A DNA stretch of 64,000 nucleotides from an uncultured Alphaproteobacteria bacterium (GTDB lineage: Bacteria > Pseudomonadota > Alphaproteobacteria > CAAHEQ01 > UBA3637), in NCBI GenBank assembly GCA_937888725.1, contig CALARE010000009.1, positions 1 to 64,000 on the forward strand, written 5' to 3'. Shown piece after piece: positions 15,638 through 24,423 of this stretch (positions are counted from its first letter, which is position 1; each line of letters opens with the position of its first letter). The translations under genes and the position numbers were made by a program. The notes under the pieces were generated by a model. That model was not told the DNA's origin, did no database searches, and was given only the letters and a program-made list of their open reading frames with translations.

Positions 15638-16606
15638 TCAAACTTGATTAATTGATTTTTCAACACCTTTTTTGAGGGTATTCATACATTTAGTAATCAT
15701 TTTATTGAGCTTTGTTTCTTGCAAATCAATCCGTTGTTCTTTTGAAAAAAGGGCATATCCTGCGCTTGTAAAAACAGCTGGTTTGATTTGGCCTTCTTTC
15801 ATCCAATAGCGAATGGTTGAAACAGGTACCTTGCAAATTTCAGCAAACTTTGAAATGGTGAGTAGTTCATCTTTTTCTGCAATTTCAACAGGATTATTTA
15901 ACATCATTTGAAAAGAACGCTTTAAGGCTTGATTCATAAACATATGGTATGTATCAATCCGCCCCTTTGATTGATAAATTTCCAATACCTCAAAAAACCG
16001 TTTTTTATCAATCGTCCTTAACAATAATGGGCAATAGCCATTTTTAAGCAGTAAAACACTTAATAAAATAAATGCGACATAAAAATTCCCCCGCTTAAAC
16101 GGAGCTATTGTTAAAAATTTGTTATAAATTTCAAATATATTGGCAAGAGCGTTCGTATCTTTTTTTTGTATAAGTAAATCAAGTGCTTTCATCTCAGCCA
16201 TAATTGCAGAGGGAATAATCGTTTTTAATTTCAAATTTGGATATTGCTCTCTTGATTTACGATATTGCCCTGCCTCTCCTTCAATTCTATCAAAAATCAT
16301 TTGATGTATTTTTTTCATAAAAAAGGAATCAATAACCACTTTTTTATAATTTTCAAAAACAAAATCAAGCGTTTCATTCAGTTGAAATAATAATAAATAA
16401 TCATGAAAGGATTTGCCACCTGCCGTTTCATTTTGATGAATAAAAAGTTCAATTTCTTGACGTGAAAAAGACCCCTCCTCCACCATATTTAGCATACAAG
16501 AAAGTTCCGTTTTAATGTACAATTTTAAGCGGTTAAACGCTTTTTTATCTTTTAAAATAATACTCAACGACAAACGTTCTTTATTAAATTTATGATTATA
16601 ATTCAA
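15638..16606 (-). CDS. Degenerate Fic-domain protein with MerR-like HTH
   Basis: This 322-residue protein has a TTG start preceded by GGGGG. Residues about 40-240 follow the Fic fold: an EEG near 43-45 like the inhibitory-helix motif, GQYRKSRE near 113 and the region LANIFEIYNKFLTIAPFKRGNFYVAFILL. In active Fic enzymes that last stretch reads HPFxxGNGR; here the catalytic His is Ala (168) and GNGR is GNFY (173-176), so AMP transfer should be lost. Residues about 249-293 form a MerR-type winged helix (LLTISKFAEICKVPVSTIRYWMKEGQIKP). It is therefore probably a transcription regulator whose Fic fold now senses or dimerises. Palindromic TTATAG/CTATAA sites upstream suggest autoregulation. Confidence 0.75.
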   Translation of the reverse strand: MNYNHKFNKERLSLSIILKDKKAFNRLKLYIKTELSCMLNMVEEGSFSRQEIELFIHQNETAGGKSFHDYLLLFQLNETLDFVFENYKKVVIDSFFMKKIHQMIFDRIEGEAGQYRKSREQYPNLKLKTIIPSAIMAEMKALDLLIQKKDTNALANIFEIYNKFLTIAPFKRGNFYVAFILLSVLLLKNGYCPLLLRTIDKKRFFEVLEIYQSKGRIDTYHMFMNQALKRSFQMMLNNPVEIAEKDELLTISKFAEICKVPVSTIRYWMKEGQIKPAVFTSAGYALFSKEQRIDLQETKLNKMITKCMNTLKKGVEKSINQV

Positions 16607-16621
16607 AGTATAGCCCCCGCT

Positions 16622-16716
16622 TTATAGTTTTATTATTTTTATAACTATAAACATTTTTTTAAATATATCAAGCAAAAAATAATGGTTTTGTATTTTTTTA
16701 AACTATAAAGTTATAG
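16622..16716. promoter_or_regulatory. TTATAG/CTATAA operator-like sites
   Basis: TTATAG at 16622-16627 faces CTATAA at 16645-16650, and CTATAA at 16703-16708 faces TTATAG at 16711-16716 across two bases, forming a perfect palindrome. One half-site overlaps the -10 of the regulator's promoter. Binding by the adjacent HTH protein is inference. The rest of 16607-16881 holds only a terminator and a doubtful 52-codon frame. Confidence 0.45.
16644..16671 (-). promoter_or_regulatory. Candidate promoter of the Fic/MerR-type gene
   Basis: On the minus strand, TTGATA (16666-16671), a 16-bp spacer and TATAGT (16644-16649). The -10 lies inside an operator-like half-site. Confidence 0.5.
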
Positions 16717-16833
16717 ATATAATAAAATGATGCCTTATCATTTATTTTTTTTATCCTATTTTTTATCATTCAAGGGTTATATCGCATACCCATTCTTGCC
16801 CATGTCAGCCGTGTTATTTGCATTTTATGGCAT

Positions 16834-16868
16834 AAAAAAACAAGGAGCAAATGCCCCTTGTTTTTTTG
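16834..16868 (-). terminator. Terminator of the adhesin operon
   Basis: Long A and T runs plus ACAAGG-GC/GC-CCTTGT pairing form a hairpin just past the adhesin stop codon. Confidence 0.75.
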
Positions 16869-16881
16869 TTTTTGTTTCGGA

Positions 16882-19800
16882 TTAGAAACCGAAAGTGACA
16901 CCACTTCTAAACGTTGTTGAGCCATTGCCACCATAAGCAGCACCCGCATTCAACAAAATATTGTCGTTCACATGGTGGAATGCACCAACGGCAAACCCTG
17001 TCGTCCCACGATAGTACCCCGTACCCAATGATAATTGCGTATCACCAGCTGAGCGTGCATTGGGGACTAATGCTGATAAGGCAGCTAAACTTGCAAAACC
17101 AGATCTCATTTCATGATCCATTTTGTTCATTTCATCTTCAACACGGCTTAAATTGCTATCTAACGAACTGACCGCACTGGACAAATCACTCCCTGATTTG
17201 ATGTAATTTGTACTCGTATAAGCACGGTTACCAATGGCGGCATCAATCCTATCTAAATTGGCAACAACAGATGAACCTTGAGCTAAATTGTTATTTCTAT
17301 TTTGCATTTGACTCATATCACCAATTGTGGCGTTGATTGCATCAATATTAGCATTTATGGAATTTGAAGCTAATACCCCATTGTAATTGGTCGTTGTTGC
17401 AGAACCAATATTTCCAGCAACTTGATTGATTGCCCCTGTTACAGAGGTATCACTCCAACTAGATGGCTCATAATTGGTTGAGGTAGCAATGCTATATTGA
17501 CGATTGCCAATCGCGGTATCAAGACTGTCTAAGTTTGCATTTATCGAATTATTCGCATCAATGTTACCATTTGCCCCAGTTACAGCATCACCAATATTTG
17601 CATTAACCGTTTGAATGGCATCGCTTAAAGAGGCTTGATCTGGCATTGCATAGTTAACTGCCCCACCAGAATATGTTAAATCACCAATAGCTGTATCCAA
17701 ACTTGTAATAGCGGTTGTTAAATCTGTGGCTGTGGAGGCGTTATTCGTTGCGGAAAAATCAGCCGTACCAATGGCATCACCCGCCGCTTTTAACCCTGAG
17801 GCAACATCCGTTGCTGTCCCAGCGTTAATAGCTGTATTAGTGCTTGTTATTGTGCGATCACCAATCGCTGTATCCAAGGCAGTTAAGTGTGATTGAACCG
17901 TTTTATCCGCTCCTTGATCAAGGTTTGAACCTGTCAATTCTTTAACATTACCGATTGTGGCATCTAACGCATTCAAGGATGAAGTCACATCAGCCCCAGC
18001 GGTGAGGTTTTTATTCCCTTCATTTAAAGTACCTGTACCAAGAGCCCCTTGCAGTGTTGAATCTTGACCGTTCCATTGAACATCCACTTTTGCAGAATCC
18101 ACTTCCCCAGCATCATTTAAAACATTATTCAAAGCTTCCGTCGTTGTCGACACCGCCTCTTTTAATGTTGCTGGTGTTGTTGCCGCCGTTTTAACAGTTT
18201 CACCCGTATAATCGGCGTTTTCAGCATTTACTTTGATTTGAGAATCCGTTTTTGTGGCGGTATAAACAGTATCAGTTGAAGCATCCGTATCCGTGATTGT
18301 AATGGTGCCAGCCGTTGAATCAATTGTAACAAGATTGTCTAGATTTGTCATCGTTTGATTAAGAGCTGTGTTTGTTTCAGCCAAAGCACCCCCTAAAGTG
18401 TCCGCAGAACCACCCGTCACTTTTGTACCTGTGTATGTTCCATTTTCAGCCTGACCAATCACCGTGTTATAAACGGTTGCATTCGTTGCAAGTGTTGATG
18501 TCCCAGTCGCATCAGTCAAATTTGAACCTGTATCAATGCCATCAACAGTTGTTCCACTTAAAACAAGAGAACCCCCTTCGATAGAACCTGCACCAACACT
18601 CAATGAGGTCCCTGTAATGTCACCAGCCGTGATTGTATTTAAAGTGGCATTCCCTTTTTTTGTGATGCCATATGAACCATCTCCAACGGTTAATCCGCTT
18701 TCAAATGAGGCATTTCCCACAACGGTTAAATCCTTTCCCGCAACAATAGAACCATCTGTCCCAATGGTTGTTTTTGTCACCGTGCCAAATGTTGTTTCGC
18801 CCGTAAAGGTATTATCACCTGTAAATGTGCTATCTGATTGAACCAATGCATTGATTGCATTTGAGATATTTGTATCGGTTTGAGCAGCTGTATAAGCCGT
18901 TGTTTCATCATTACCCTCAGCCGTTCTAAATTTAATTGTACCATTTGTTTCTGATACAAGGTTGTTCAAAGCAGCTGTTGTTTGAGTGATTGTATTGTTT
19001 AAATTTGTTTGTAATGCCGAGATGTTAGCCGTATTTGTGTTAATATTTTGTGCATTATTAGCAATGGCATTTGTATTTGTCGCAATATTGGCTTTATTGT
19101 CAGAGATAGCACTCGCATTTTGATTAATCGCTGTTGCATTATTCGCAATTGCAGTCGCATTATCACCGATTTTAGCCGTATTAGAAGCTATATTTTGGGC
19201 ATTTTCAGAAATATCACTTGTATTTTTGGCAATGGCATCTGCATTTTCTGAGATATCTTCTGTATTTGCCTCAATCTTTGCCGTATTGGCAGAGATTGCC
19301 GTGGCATTTTTGCCAATATTAGTCGTGTTTGTTGTAATATTCCCAGTATTTGTTGTAATATTAGCCGTATTTGCCGCAATATTGGCTTTATTGTCAGAGA
19401 TAGCACTCGCATTTTGATTAATCGCATCTGCATTATTCGCAATTGCAGTCGCATTATCCCCGATTTTAGCCGTATTAGAAGCAATATCAGCTATATTTTT
19501 GTCAATGGCTGTTTCATTTTTTTCGATATCAGCGGTGTTTGCCTCAATAGCTGTTGTATTAGAAGCAATATCAGCTATATTTTTGTCAATGGCCGTTTCA
19601 TTTTTTGCGATATCAGCGATGTTTGTTGCAATATTTGCCGTATTTGTTGCAACTTGAGCCACAGTGTCGGCTGTTACACCCGAATCAACTGCCGCTAGCT
19701 GGTCAGTCGTTAAACTTGCTTGTTTACCATCTAACGCTGTATTAATGTCTGAAATGGCTGCTTCAGTATTGTCTACACGCGTATCTAATTTATCAAACGA

Positions 19801-20112
19801 GGTACCCAAATCGGTAACCATGTTTATACTTGCTTTTCCTTGAACAGCGGTATTAATTGCTTCTTTAACCGCAGATTCAGTCAAAATATTTGCACTTGAC
19901 GAATTAGCCCCATCAACAATTGTATATTCTGTACCTGTGCCTGTTGCACCACCAGAACCCATCACATTTCCATCTGTTTCAGGAATTGTAATTGTTGCCG
20001 CACCTGCTGAAGTGGAAATTGCCACCCCAGAGCCAACCAATGTGGCGATAATAACTGCCCGAAAGCGGGCTTTTAACTCTCTAATAGCGGTTTTTGATAA
20101 CTTTAACGTCAT
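16882..20112 (-). CDS. Trimeric autotransporter adhesin (YadA-type)
   Basis: This 1076-residue surface protein has a long signal peptide (residues 1-39, basic then IIATLVGSGVAISTSAGAA). A coiled-coil stalk spans about residues 110-400, built from repeats of the type NTANIATNIADIAKNETAI. A middle region follows with repeated Thr/Gly-rich blocks (SINANLDSLDTAIGNR and relatives). A YadA membrane anchor takes the last 55 residues (LSLGTGYYRGTTGFAVGAFHHVNDN) and ends in Phe, as outer-membrane beta barrels do. Three chains form one barrel and export their own stalks, for binding to host or other cells. The start has AAAGGAGA, and its ATG overlaps the stop of the upstream gene (ATGA). DNA repeats in the stalk could allow length changes by recombination. 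Confidence 0.9.
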   Translation of the reverse strand: MTLKLSKTAIRELKARFRAVIIATLVGSGVAISTSAGAATITIPETDGNVMGSGGATGTGTEYTIVDGANSSSANILTESAVKEAINTAVQGKASINMVTDLGTSFDKLDTRVDNTEAAISDINTALDGKQASLTTDQLAAVDSGVTADTVAQVATNTANIATNIADIAKNETAIDKNIADIASNTTAIEANTADIEKNETAIDKNIADIASNTAKIGDNATAIANNADAINQNASAISDNKANIAANTANITTNTGNITTNTTNIGKNATAISANTAKIEANTEDISENADAIAKNTSDISENAQNIASNTAKIGDNATAIANNATAINQNASAISDNKANIATNTNAIANNAQNINTNTANISALQTNLNNTITQTTAALNNLVSETNGTIKFRTAEGNDETTAYTAAQTDTNISNAINALVQSDSTFTGDNTFTGETTFGTVTKTTIGTDGSIVAGKDLTVVGNASFESGLTVGDGSYGITKKGNATLNTITAGDITGTSLSVGAGSIEGGSLVLSGTTVDGIDTGSNLTDATGTSTLATNATVYNTVIGQAENGTYTGTKVTGGSADTLGGALAETNTALNQTMTNLDNLVTIDSTAGTITITDTDASTDTVYTATKTDSQIKVNAENADYTGETVKTAATTPATLKEAVSTTTEALNNVLNDAGEVDSAKVDVQWNGQDSTLQGALGTGTLNEGNKNLTAGADVTSSLNALDATIGNVKELTGSNLDQGADKTVQSHLTALDTAIGDRTITSTNTAINAGTATDVASGLKAAGDAIGTADFSATNNASTATDLTTAITSLDTAIGDLTYSGGAVNYAMPDQASLSDAIQTVNANIGDAVTGANGNIDANNSINANLDSLDTAIGNRQYSIATSTNYEPSSWSDTSVTGAINQVAGNIGSATTTNYNGVLASNSINANIDAINATIGDMSQMQNRNNNLAQGSSVVANLDRIDAAIGNRAYTSTNYIKSGSDLSSAVSSLDSNLSRVEDEMNKMDHEMRSGFASLAALSALVPNARSAGDTQLSLGTGYYRGTTGFAVGAFHHVNDNILLNAGAAYGGNGSTTFRSGVTFGF
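19081..19190 (-). repeat. Adhesin stalk repeat, copy A
   Basis: About 108 bp match 19375-19484 almost exactly, an offset of 294 bp (98 residues, 14 heptads). It encodes the coiled-coil stalk and is a likely site of recombination. Confidence 0.8.
19375..19484 (-). repeat. Adhesin stalk repeat, copy B
   Basis: This is the second copy of the repeat at 19081-19190. A shorter related repeat (TATCAGCTATATTTTTGTCA) occurs twice more between 19484 and 19620. Confidence 0.8.
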
Positions 20113-20501
20113 TTTTTGTCTCCTTTACTTTGAAGATTTTTATTTTTAACTGGCTCTTTTGACATGCAAATGGCAAAAATTGATTGAATGGCTCTCGCCT
20201 CTTTTTCATCCATAAATTCAAGGATATTTGTTTCAGGCCTTGTTTTTAATTGTTCCATAAAAATAGCGAACAAATAGGCTTGTTCATCTGACAAACGATA
20301 ATCCACAACATTATTAAAGCAAGCACAATTTTCTTGACAAGTGGCTTTTATTCGCTCTCTATCTGACAATTCAACTTGCTGTTCAAAAGCAATATTATTT
20401 GTCCCCTTTTCTTGTGCCAACACATTAAAACCACACAGAGCGATACCAAAGGCTAACCCGAGATTTAAAAACAACCTGTTATAAAATCTGCCTTTTTTCA
20501 T
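20109..20501 (-). CDS. Small exported protein of the adhesin operon
   Basis: This 130-residue protein has a signal peptide (MKKGRFYNRLFLNLGLAFGIALCGFNVLAQ, cleavage likely after ALA/LAQ near residue 30). The mature part is acidic and helical with cysteines in ATCQENCACFNNV and another in FAICMSK, so disulfides are likely in the periplasm. The family is unknown. The start is the ATG at 20501, 9 bases after the upstream stop, with GGGGTGAGG in the gap; the frame also reaches a TTG at 20522. Its stop overlaps the adhesin ATG. This tight coupling suggests a role in adhesin export, folding or membrane insertion, as known for small partners of some trimeric autotransporters. Confidence 0.75.
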   Translation of the reverse strand: MKKGRFYNRLFLNLGLAFGIALCGFNVLAQEKGTNNIAFEQQVELSDRERIKATCQENCACFNNVVDYRLSDEQAYLFAIFMEQLKTRPETNILEFMDEKEARAIQSIFAICMSKEPVKNKNLQSKGDKK

Positions 20502-20509
20502 CCTCACCC

Positions 20510-20968
20510 CTAGTACAACCAATTTGTTTTATGTGTATAGATTTCAACTTCAACACGACGAGAGCGTTCATGACACTCATCTTCATGACAAACAGGTTCC
20601 GCATCCCCTTTAAAATCTGTATGAATTCTATCTTCATCAATTCCTTGTTCAACTAAATAATCTTTAACTGCATCAGCTCTTTTTTCAGATAAAACAAGGT
20701 TTTGATCTATATCACCTGTTGGATCAGCATGCCCAATCAAATTGACATGCCGTCTTTCAAAACGTTCCAATTTTTCAACAACCCAATTTAGATTTTCTTT
20801 TTCCTGTGATGTTAATTTAGACTCATCCACATCAAAATAAACAATCGGCTGACATCCTTTTACAACACTTCCTTGACAAACTGAACCATTTTGCGAAAAA
20901 CCGTATTGTGAAAAAGTAGAACATCCGCCTAAAAATATCGCAACTGTTAAAAAGAGTATTTTTTGCAT
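20510..20968 (-). CDS. OmpA/Pal-like peptidoglycan-binding lipoprotein
   Basis: This 152-residue protein starts MQKILFLTVAIFLGGC, a lipoprotein signal with the lipid-carrying Cys at 16. Residues about 45-148 are an OmpA-like domain (IVYFDVDESKLTSQE, then NLIGHADPTGDIDQNLVLSEKRADAVKDYL and RRVEVEIY), which holds peptidoglycan. It is the first gene of the operon with the small exported protein and the trimeric adhesin, and could brace the adhesin to the cell wall. AGGGGA precedes the start. A TTGACA lies at 21024-21029 on this strand but no clear -10 follows. Two extra cysteines (CHEDEC) near residue 131 may pair. Confidence 0.88.
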   Translation of the reverse strand: MQKILFLTVAIFLGGCSTFSQYGFSQNGSVCQGSVVKGCQPIVYFDVDESKLTSQEKENLNWVVEKLERFERRHVNLIGHADPTGDIDQNLVLSEKRADAVKDYLVEQGIDEDRIHTDFKGDAEPVCHEDECHERSRRVEVEIYTHKTNWLY

Positions 20969-21100
20969 AACTGTCCCCTGTTATATTTCCCCTTCTTTCT
21001 TTTTAGAATAAAAAAATATAACTTGTCAAATACTTTTTGCATAAAATTTTATTTATTTTTATACCAACGTATTATCAAAGGGAGAGAGTCTTAAAAAAGA

Positions 21101-22702
21101 TTAGCTAATCTGTTGATAATATTGCCAACCACCTGCAAAACTCACAACATTTTTAAACCCATGTTGTAACAACATCCGTGTCACAACATAACTTGTATAA
21201 CCCCGCACACAATAAACCAAAATCGGCTTATTTGTTGGCAATTCATCAAGACGATTTCTCAATTCAAAAAATGGAATATTAACCGCACCTGATATGTGAC
21301 CTTGCTGATACATTTGAGTTGGGCGGACATCTAAAACAAAATACGCATCAAAATCCATCTCAAAATAGCCATCTACAAGACCACGCAATTGATTTTCAAT
21401 CGCCATTCCCATTAAATTTATCACGTCTTTCGCACTTGAATACGGCGGTGCATAACATAGTTCTGCATCTCGCATATCATAAATTGTACCTTTGAGACGC
21501 ATCACAGTTGCAACCACATTTATTGTTTTATCAACCCCTTCAGCACCAATGGCAGACGCCCCTAAAATCTCACCTTTTTGATTATATAAGAGTTTAAAGG
21601 TTATCTCACTTCCGCCTGGATAATATCCAGCATGTGAATGAGATGTAATGACCATTTTTTGATATGGGATATGATGCGATTTAAGCCCTTCTTCATTTGC
21701 CCCTGTTATCGCAGCTGTTGTATCAAACACCTTAATAATACTGGTTCCTTGCGTTCCTGTATAGGGGTATTGATAGCCCATGATATGGTCCGCAATTAAT
21801 CGCCCTTGCCGATTAGCTGGGCCTGCCAAAGCCCGCACACCAGATACGGGCAAGACAAAATCCTTTACCGCAACAGCATCACCAGCGGCATAAATATCTG
21901 TTTGATTTGTTTGCATATATTCATTGGTTAAAATAGCACCATTATTATCTAATGCGATATCCAAATTATGTAAAAAGCTTGTTTCTGGCTGAACACCTAA
22001 AGCAAAAATAAGCATATCAACCTTTATTTCATCCCCATTTGAAAGATGACACATCCCATTAGAATCAACCTCAGAAAGCACACTTCCTAAATGCAGAACA
22101 ACATCCTGCTTGGTTAGTTTATTTTCCAAAATGCGAGCCATCTCAGGGTCAAAATAAGGAAGAATTTGCCTCTTTTTATCAATCACATGTACATTTAACC
22201 CTAAATGAGTGAGATTTTCCGCCATCTCAATCCCAATATACCCTGCCCCAACAATCAGGGCCGATTTTGGGTGCTGTGTTTGAATAAAAGATTTTATTTT
22301 ATCAGCATCTGCTAAACTTTTAACACAAAAAGAGGGGATATTTTCTTGCCCTGCTATTGTTGGAATAATGGGCTTTACTCCCGTTGCAATGACTAATTTA
22401 TCATAATCATAACACGCCCCTGTTTGTGTATAAATTTGATGTGCCTTCACATCAACATGCGTTACTTCAACATGATGAATAACCTCTATATTAAACAGAT
22501 TTTTAAACAGTTCTGGCTTTGCCACTTGCATTTGATTTTTATTCGTTATCACATCCCCAATAAAATATGGCAATCCGCAACTTGCAATCGAATTTTCACC
22601 CGTCTTTTCTAAAACCAAAATCTCAGCTGTTTCATTTAACCGTCTTAACCTTGTTGCACAGCTAGAACCTGCAGCTCCTCCCCCAATGATAATAACACGC
22701 AT
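21101..22702 (-). CDS. CoA-disulfide reductase with rhodanese domain
   Basis: This 533-residue flavoprotein has the FAD motif IIIGGGAAGSS at the start and the single redox cysteine C42 in SCGLPYFIGD, as in CoA-disulfide reductases. An NAD(P)H fold follows (SALIVGAGYIGIEMAENL), then the dimer domain, and a C-terminal rhodanese domain from about residue 450 with the active Cys near 498 (ILVYCVRGYTSY). CoADR-rhodanese fusions reduce CoA disulfide or persulfide and polysulfide in the cytoplasm, linking thiol balance to sulfur handling. A perfect AAGGAGG precedes the ATG. It is monocistronic between the adhesin operon and a short unexplained frame. Confidence 0.9.
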   Translation of the reverse strand: MRVIIIGGGAAGSSCATRLRRLNETAEILVLEKTGENSIASCGLPYFIGDVITNKNQMQVAKPELFKNLFNIEVIHHVEVTHVDVKAHQIYTQTGACYDYDKLVIATGVKPIIPTIAGQENIPSFCVKSLADADKIKSFIQTQHPKSALIVGAGYIGIEMAENLTHLGLNVHVIDKKRQILPYFDPEMARILENKLTKQDVVLHLGSVLSEVDSNGMCHLSNGDEIKVDMLIFALGVQPETSFLHNLDIALDNNGAILTNEYMQTNQTDIYAAGDAVAVKDFVLPVSGVRALAGPANRQGRLIADHIMGYQYPYTGTQGTSIIKVFDTTAAITGANEEGLKSHHIPYQKMVITSHSHAGYYPGGSEITFKLLYNQKGEILGASAIGAEGVDKTINVVATVMRLKGTIYDMRDAELCYAPPYSSAKDVINLMGMAIENQLRGLVDGYFEMDFDAYFVLDVRPTQMYQQGHISGAVNIPFFELRNRLDELPTNKPILVYCVRGYTSYVVTRMLLQHGFKNVVSFAGGWQYYQQIS

Positions 22703-22793
22703 ATCGCCTCCTTAATATTTTATATATAATTAAGGTAGATAATTTTTGCCGATTATGCAATGAAAAAAACGTTATCGATTGAACAATTTTTTA

Positions 22794-22920
22794 TCAGTGT
22801 TCACAACTAAAATTTTCAACCGCTTTCAACATAAATGCGTTTTTTTTAATAAGGTCAATTGCATAGCGGTGTCCTTTTGGCAAAAAAATAATAAATACAA
22901 TAAAAAGGTTAAACCATTCA
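22794..22920 (-). other. Unassigned open frame between CoADR and GT2 genes
   Basis: After the GT2 stop, the minus strand stays open for about 40 codons, ending PKGHRYAIDLIKKNAFM and then LKAVENFSCEH before TGA at 22794-22796. It has no ATG start at its head (an internal Met is too late) and could start only at TTG or ATT. It looks protein-like but may be a remnant. The rest of 22703-22920 holds nothing I can name. Confidence 0.25.
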
Positions 22921-24294
22921 TTATTTTTTTACATTGTTAGGGATAATGAACTCATAAACACCTTTTTTATTTAATTTAAAACGTTCAATCCCCCAATTTT
23001 GCCAATCAACTTCTAAAATGCCATTTGCTTGTTTTTTAACAGCACCACATTCATATAACATAGATTGACGACATCCTTGGTCCCCTTTTTTTGTTAAATA
23101 AAACGTATCAGACCAATTTTTATGCTTTAATGACAAAATATCACCATTCGGTTTATGTCGCCATATAACACCTTTCCCCAAAACAAAAGACTGCGTTTCT
23201 CCATTTTCCCAAGTAACTTCAATTTCATTATCAGATTTTTTAAGCAATTGCCCACTTTCTCCTTCAGCAACACGTTTGACTTGCCCATTGTCACCCACTT
23301 CTAAAAAATCCTCCCAATAGTTCAATGTATCTTTTAAATAATATGAAGCTTGAATATCCTTAGGACAATTGAGCACATATCGATCTTGCAAGTGCTGTTG
23401 TGGGATTTTTGGATTTTGTTCATTATGAAGTATTATCTTTTTTAAAAGAGTGCATTTTTCATATGTATTATACTCAAATTTGATATCCTTTTCATCAGGG
23501 ACAAAAAATCTTGAAATCATTTTTTTACGAATATTAAGCGAATTTTCAATCATTTTTTCATAATAACTTGGACTATTAAAATAATGGATCCGCCTAAAAA
23601 CAAGCACGTCATAAATTCTTGCTAAATTTCCTCCCGCCATCACCATTTTGACAAAAAAATCATAATCCTCAGCGGAAACAAGTGATTGATCATATTGAAT
23701 TTTATGTTTTTTCACAAAATCCTTTTTAAAAAAAGATGCCACATTTGGAAATCGATTATAAAACATAAGTTCAATCGCAAAATAGGCTGGCGTATCAACC
23801 AGTGTGTATAAAGCAGGTTCTTTGGGTATATATTTTTGTATCACACTTTCATCTTTAATTGTGTCTAACCCACCCGTCATCGCGTCAATTTCAGGATTCT
23901 CTTGCATAAAAATAAGAGACTTTTCCAATCGTTCAGGAACGGACCAATCATCTGAATCCATAATGGCGATATACTTCCCTTTTGCCAAATCTAAGCCCCG
24001 TTGGCGAGAATAAGATATCCCTTTATTCACATCATTATGATAAATGTGAATACGTTTATCCTTTTGAGCATAACTTTTTAAAACGTTTTTTGTTTTTTCA
24101 TTTGACGCATCATCAATAATGATAAACTCAAAATCTTTTTCCGTCTGATTCAGAATGGACTCAATTGCCCTTGCAAGCAAATCAGTGCGATTATAAACAG
24201 GCATAACAACCGATATTGTGGGCTTATCAAAAGCCTTTACACAAAAAAGACCCACCAACAACACACAACAACATATGATTATCTTTTTTTTCAT
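22921..24294 (-). CDS. Family 2 glycosyltransferase with signal sequence and C-terminal Trp-rich repeats
   Basis: This 457-residue protein starts at the ATG at 24294 after AAAGGGGAA. Residues 1-22 (MKKKIIICCCVLLVGLFCVKA) look like a signal peptide or anchor. A GT-A domain follows at about residues 25-250: ISVVMPVYNRTDLLARAIESIL, IIDDAS and the metal-binding DSDDW. The last 110 residues carry about three or four copies of a short beta repeat (EVTWENG.TQSFVLGKGVIW, NWSDTFYLTKKG, LEVDWQNWGIERFKLNKKG). This may bind a glycan or mediate assembly; I do not know the family. A GT2 domain behind an export signal is odd. A membrane-anchored, cytoplasm-facing enzyme is likelier than a secreted one. Confidence 0.85.
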   Translation of the reverse strand: MKKKIIICCCVLLVGLFCVKAFDKPTISVVMPVYNRTDLLARAIESILNQTEKDFEFIIIDDASNEKTKNVLKSYAQKDKRIHIYHNDVNKGISYSRQRGLDLAKGKYIAIMDSDDWSVPERLEKSLIFMQENPEIDAMTGGLDTIKDESVIQKYIPKEPALYTLVDTPAYFAIELMFYNRFPNVASFFKKDFVKKHKIQYDQSLVSAEDYDFFVKMVMAGGNLARIYDVLVFRRIHYFNSPSYYEKMIENSLNIRKKMISRFFVPDEKDIKFEYNTYEKCTLLKKIILHNEQNPKIPQQHLQDRYVLNCPKDIQASYYLKDTLNYWEDFLEVGDNGQVKRVAEGESGQLLKKSDNEIEVTWENGETQSFVLGKGVIWRHKPNGDILSLKHKNWSDTFYLTKKGDQGCRQSMLYECGAVKKQANGILEVDWQNWGIERFKLNKKGVYEFIIPNNVKK

Positions 24295-24369
24295 TAAATT
24301 CCCCTTTAAATACATTTTACCCTAGTAAAACACATAAAAATAAATTAATCAATTAAAAAGAATACACTC

Positions 24370-24396
24370 TTGACAAAGAAAGCAACTCATTATAAG
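24370..24396 (+). promoter_or_regulatory. Candidate promoter of the 24424 lipoprotein operon
   Basis: TTGACA (24370-24375), a short 15-bp spacer and TATAAG (24391-24396). The short spacing would make it weak or activator-dependent. Confidence 0.45.
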
Positions 24397-24423
24397 CTAA
24401 ACTTAAATTTTTAAGGAGGGATT

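Noticed and set aside
16727..16885. 52-codon hydrophobic plus-strand frame beginning MMPYHLFF, just after a TATAAT
   Set aside because: It reads through the adhesin terminator and into the adhesin gene end. There is no ribosome site; the hydrophobic residues come from T runs.
18372..18841. Plus-strand frames of 60-101 codons inside the adhesin
   Set aside because: They are shadow frames of a repetitive, Thr/Ala-rich gene on the other strand.
19040..19660. Regularly spaced short repeats resembling a CRISPR array
   Set aside because: The repeats are imperfect, of heptad-multiple length and in frame with the adhesin coiled coil. No cas genes are present in the window.
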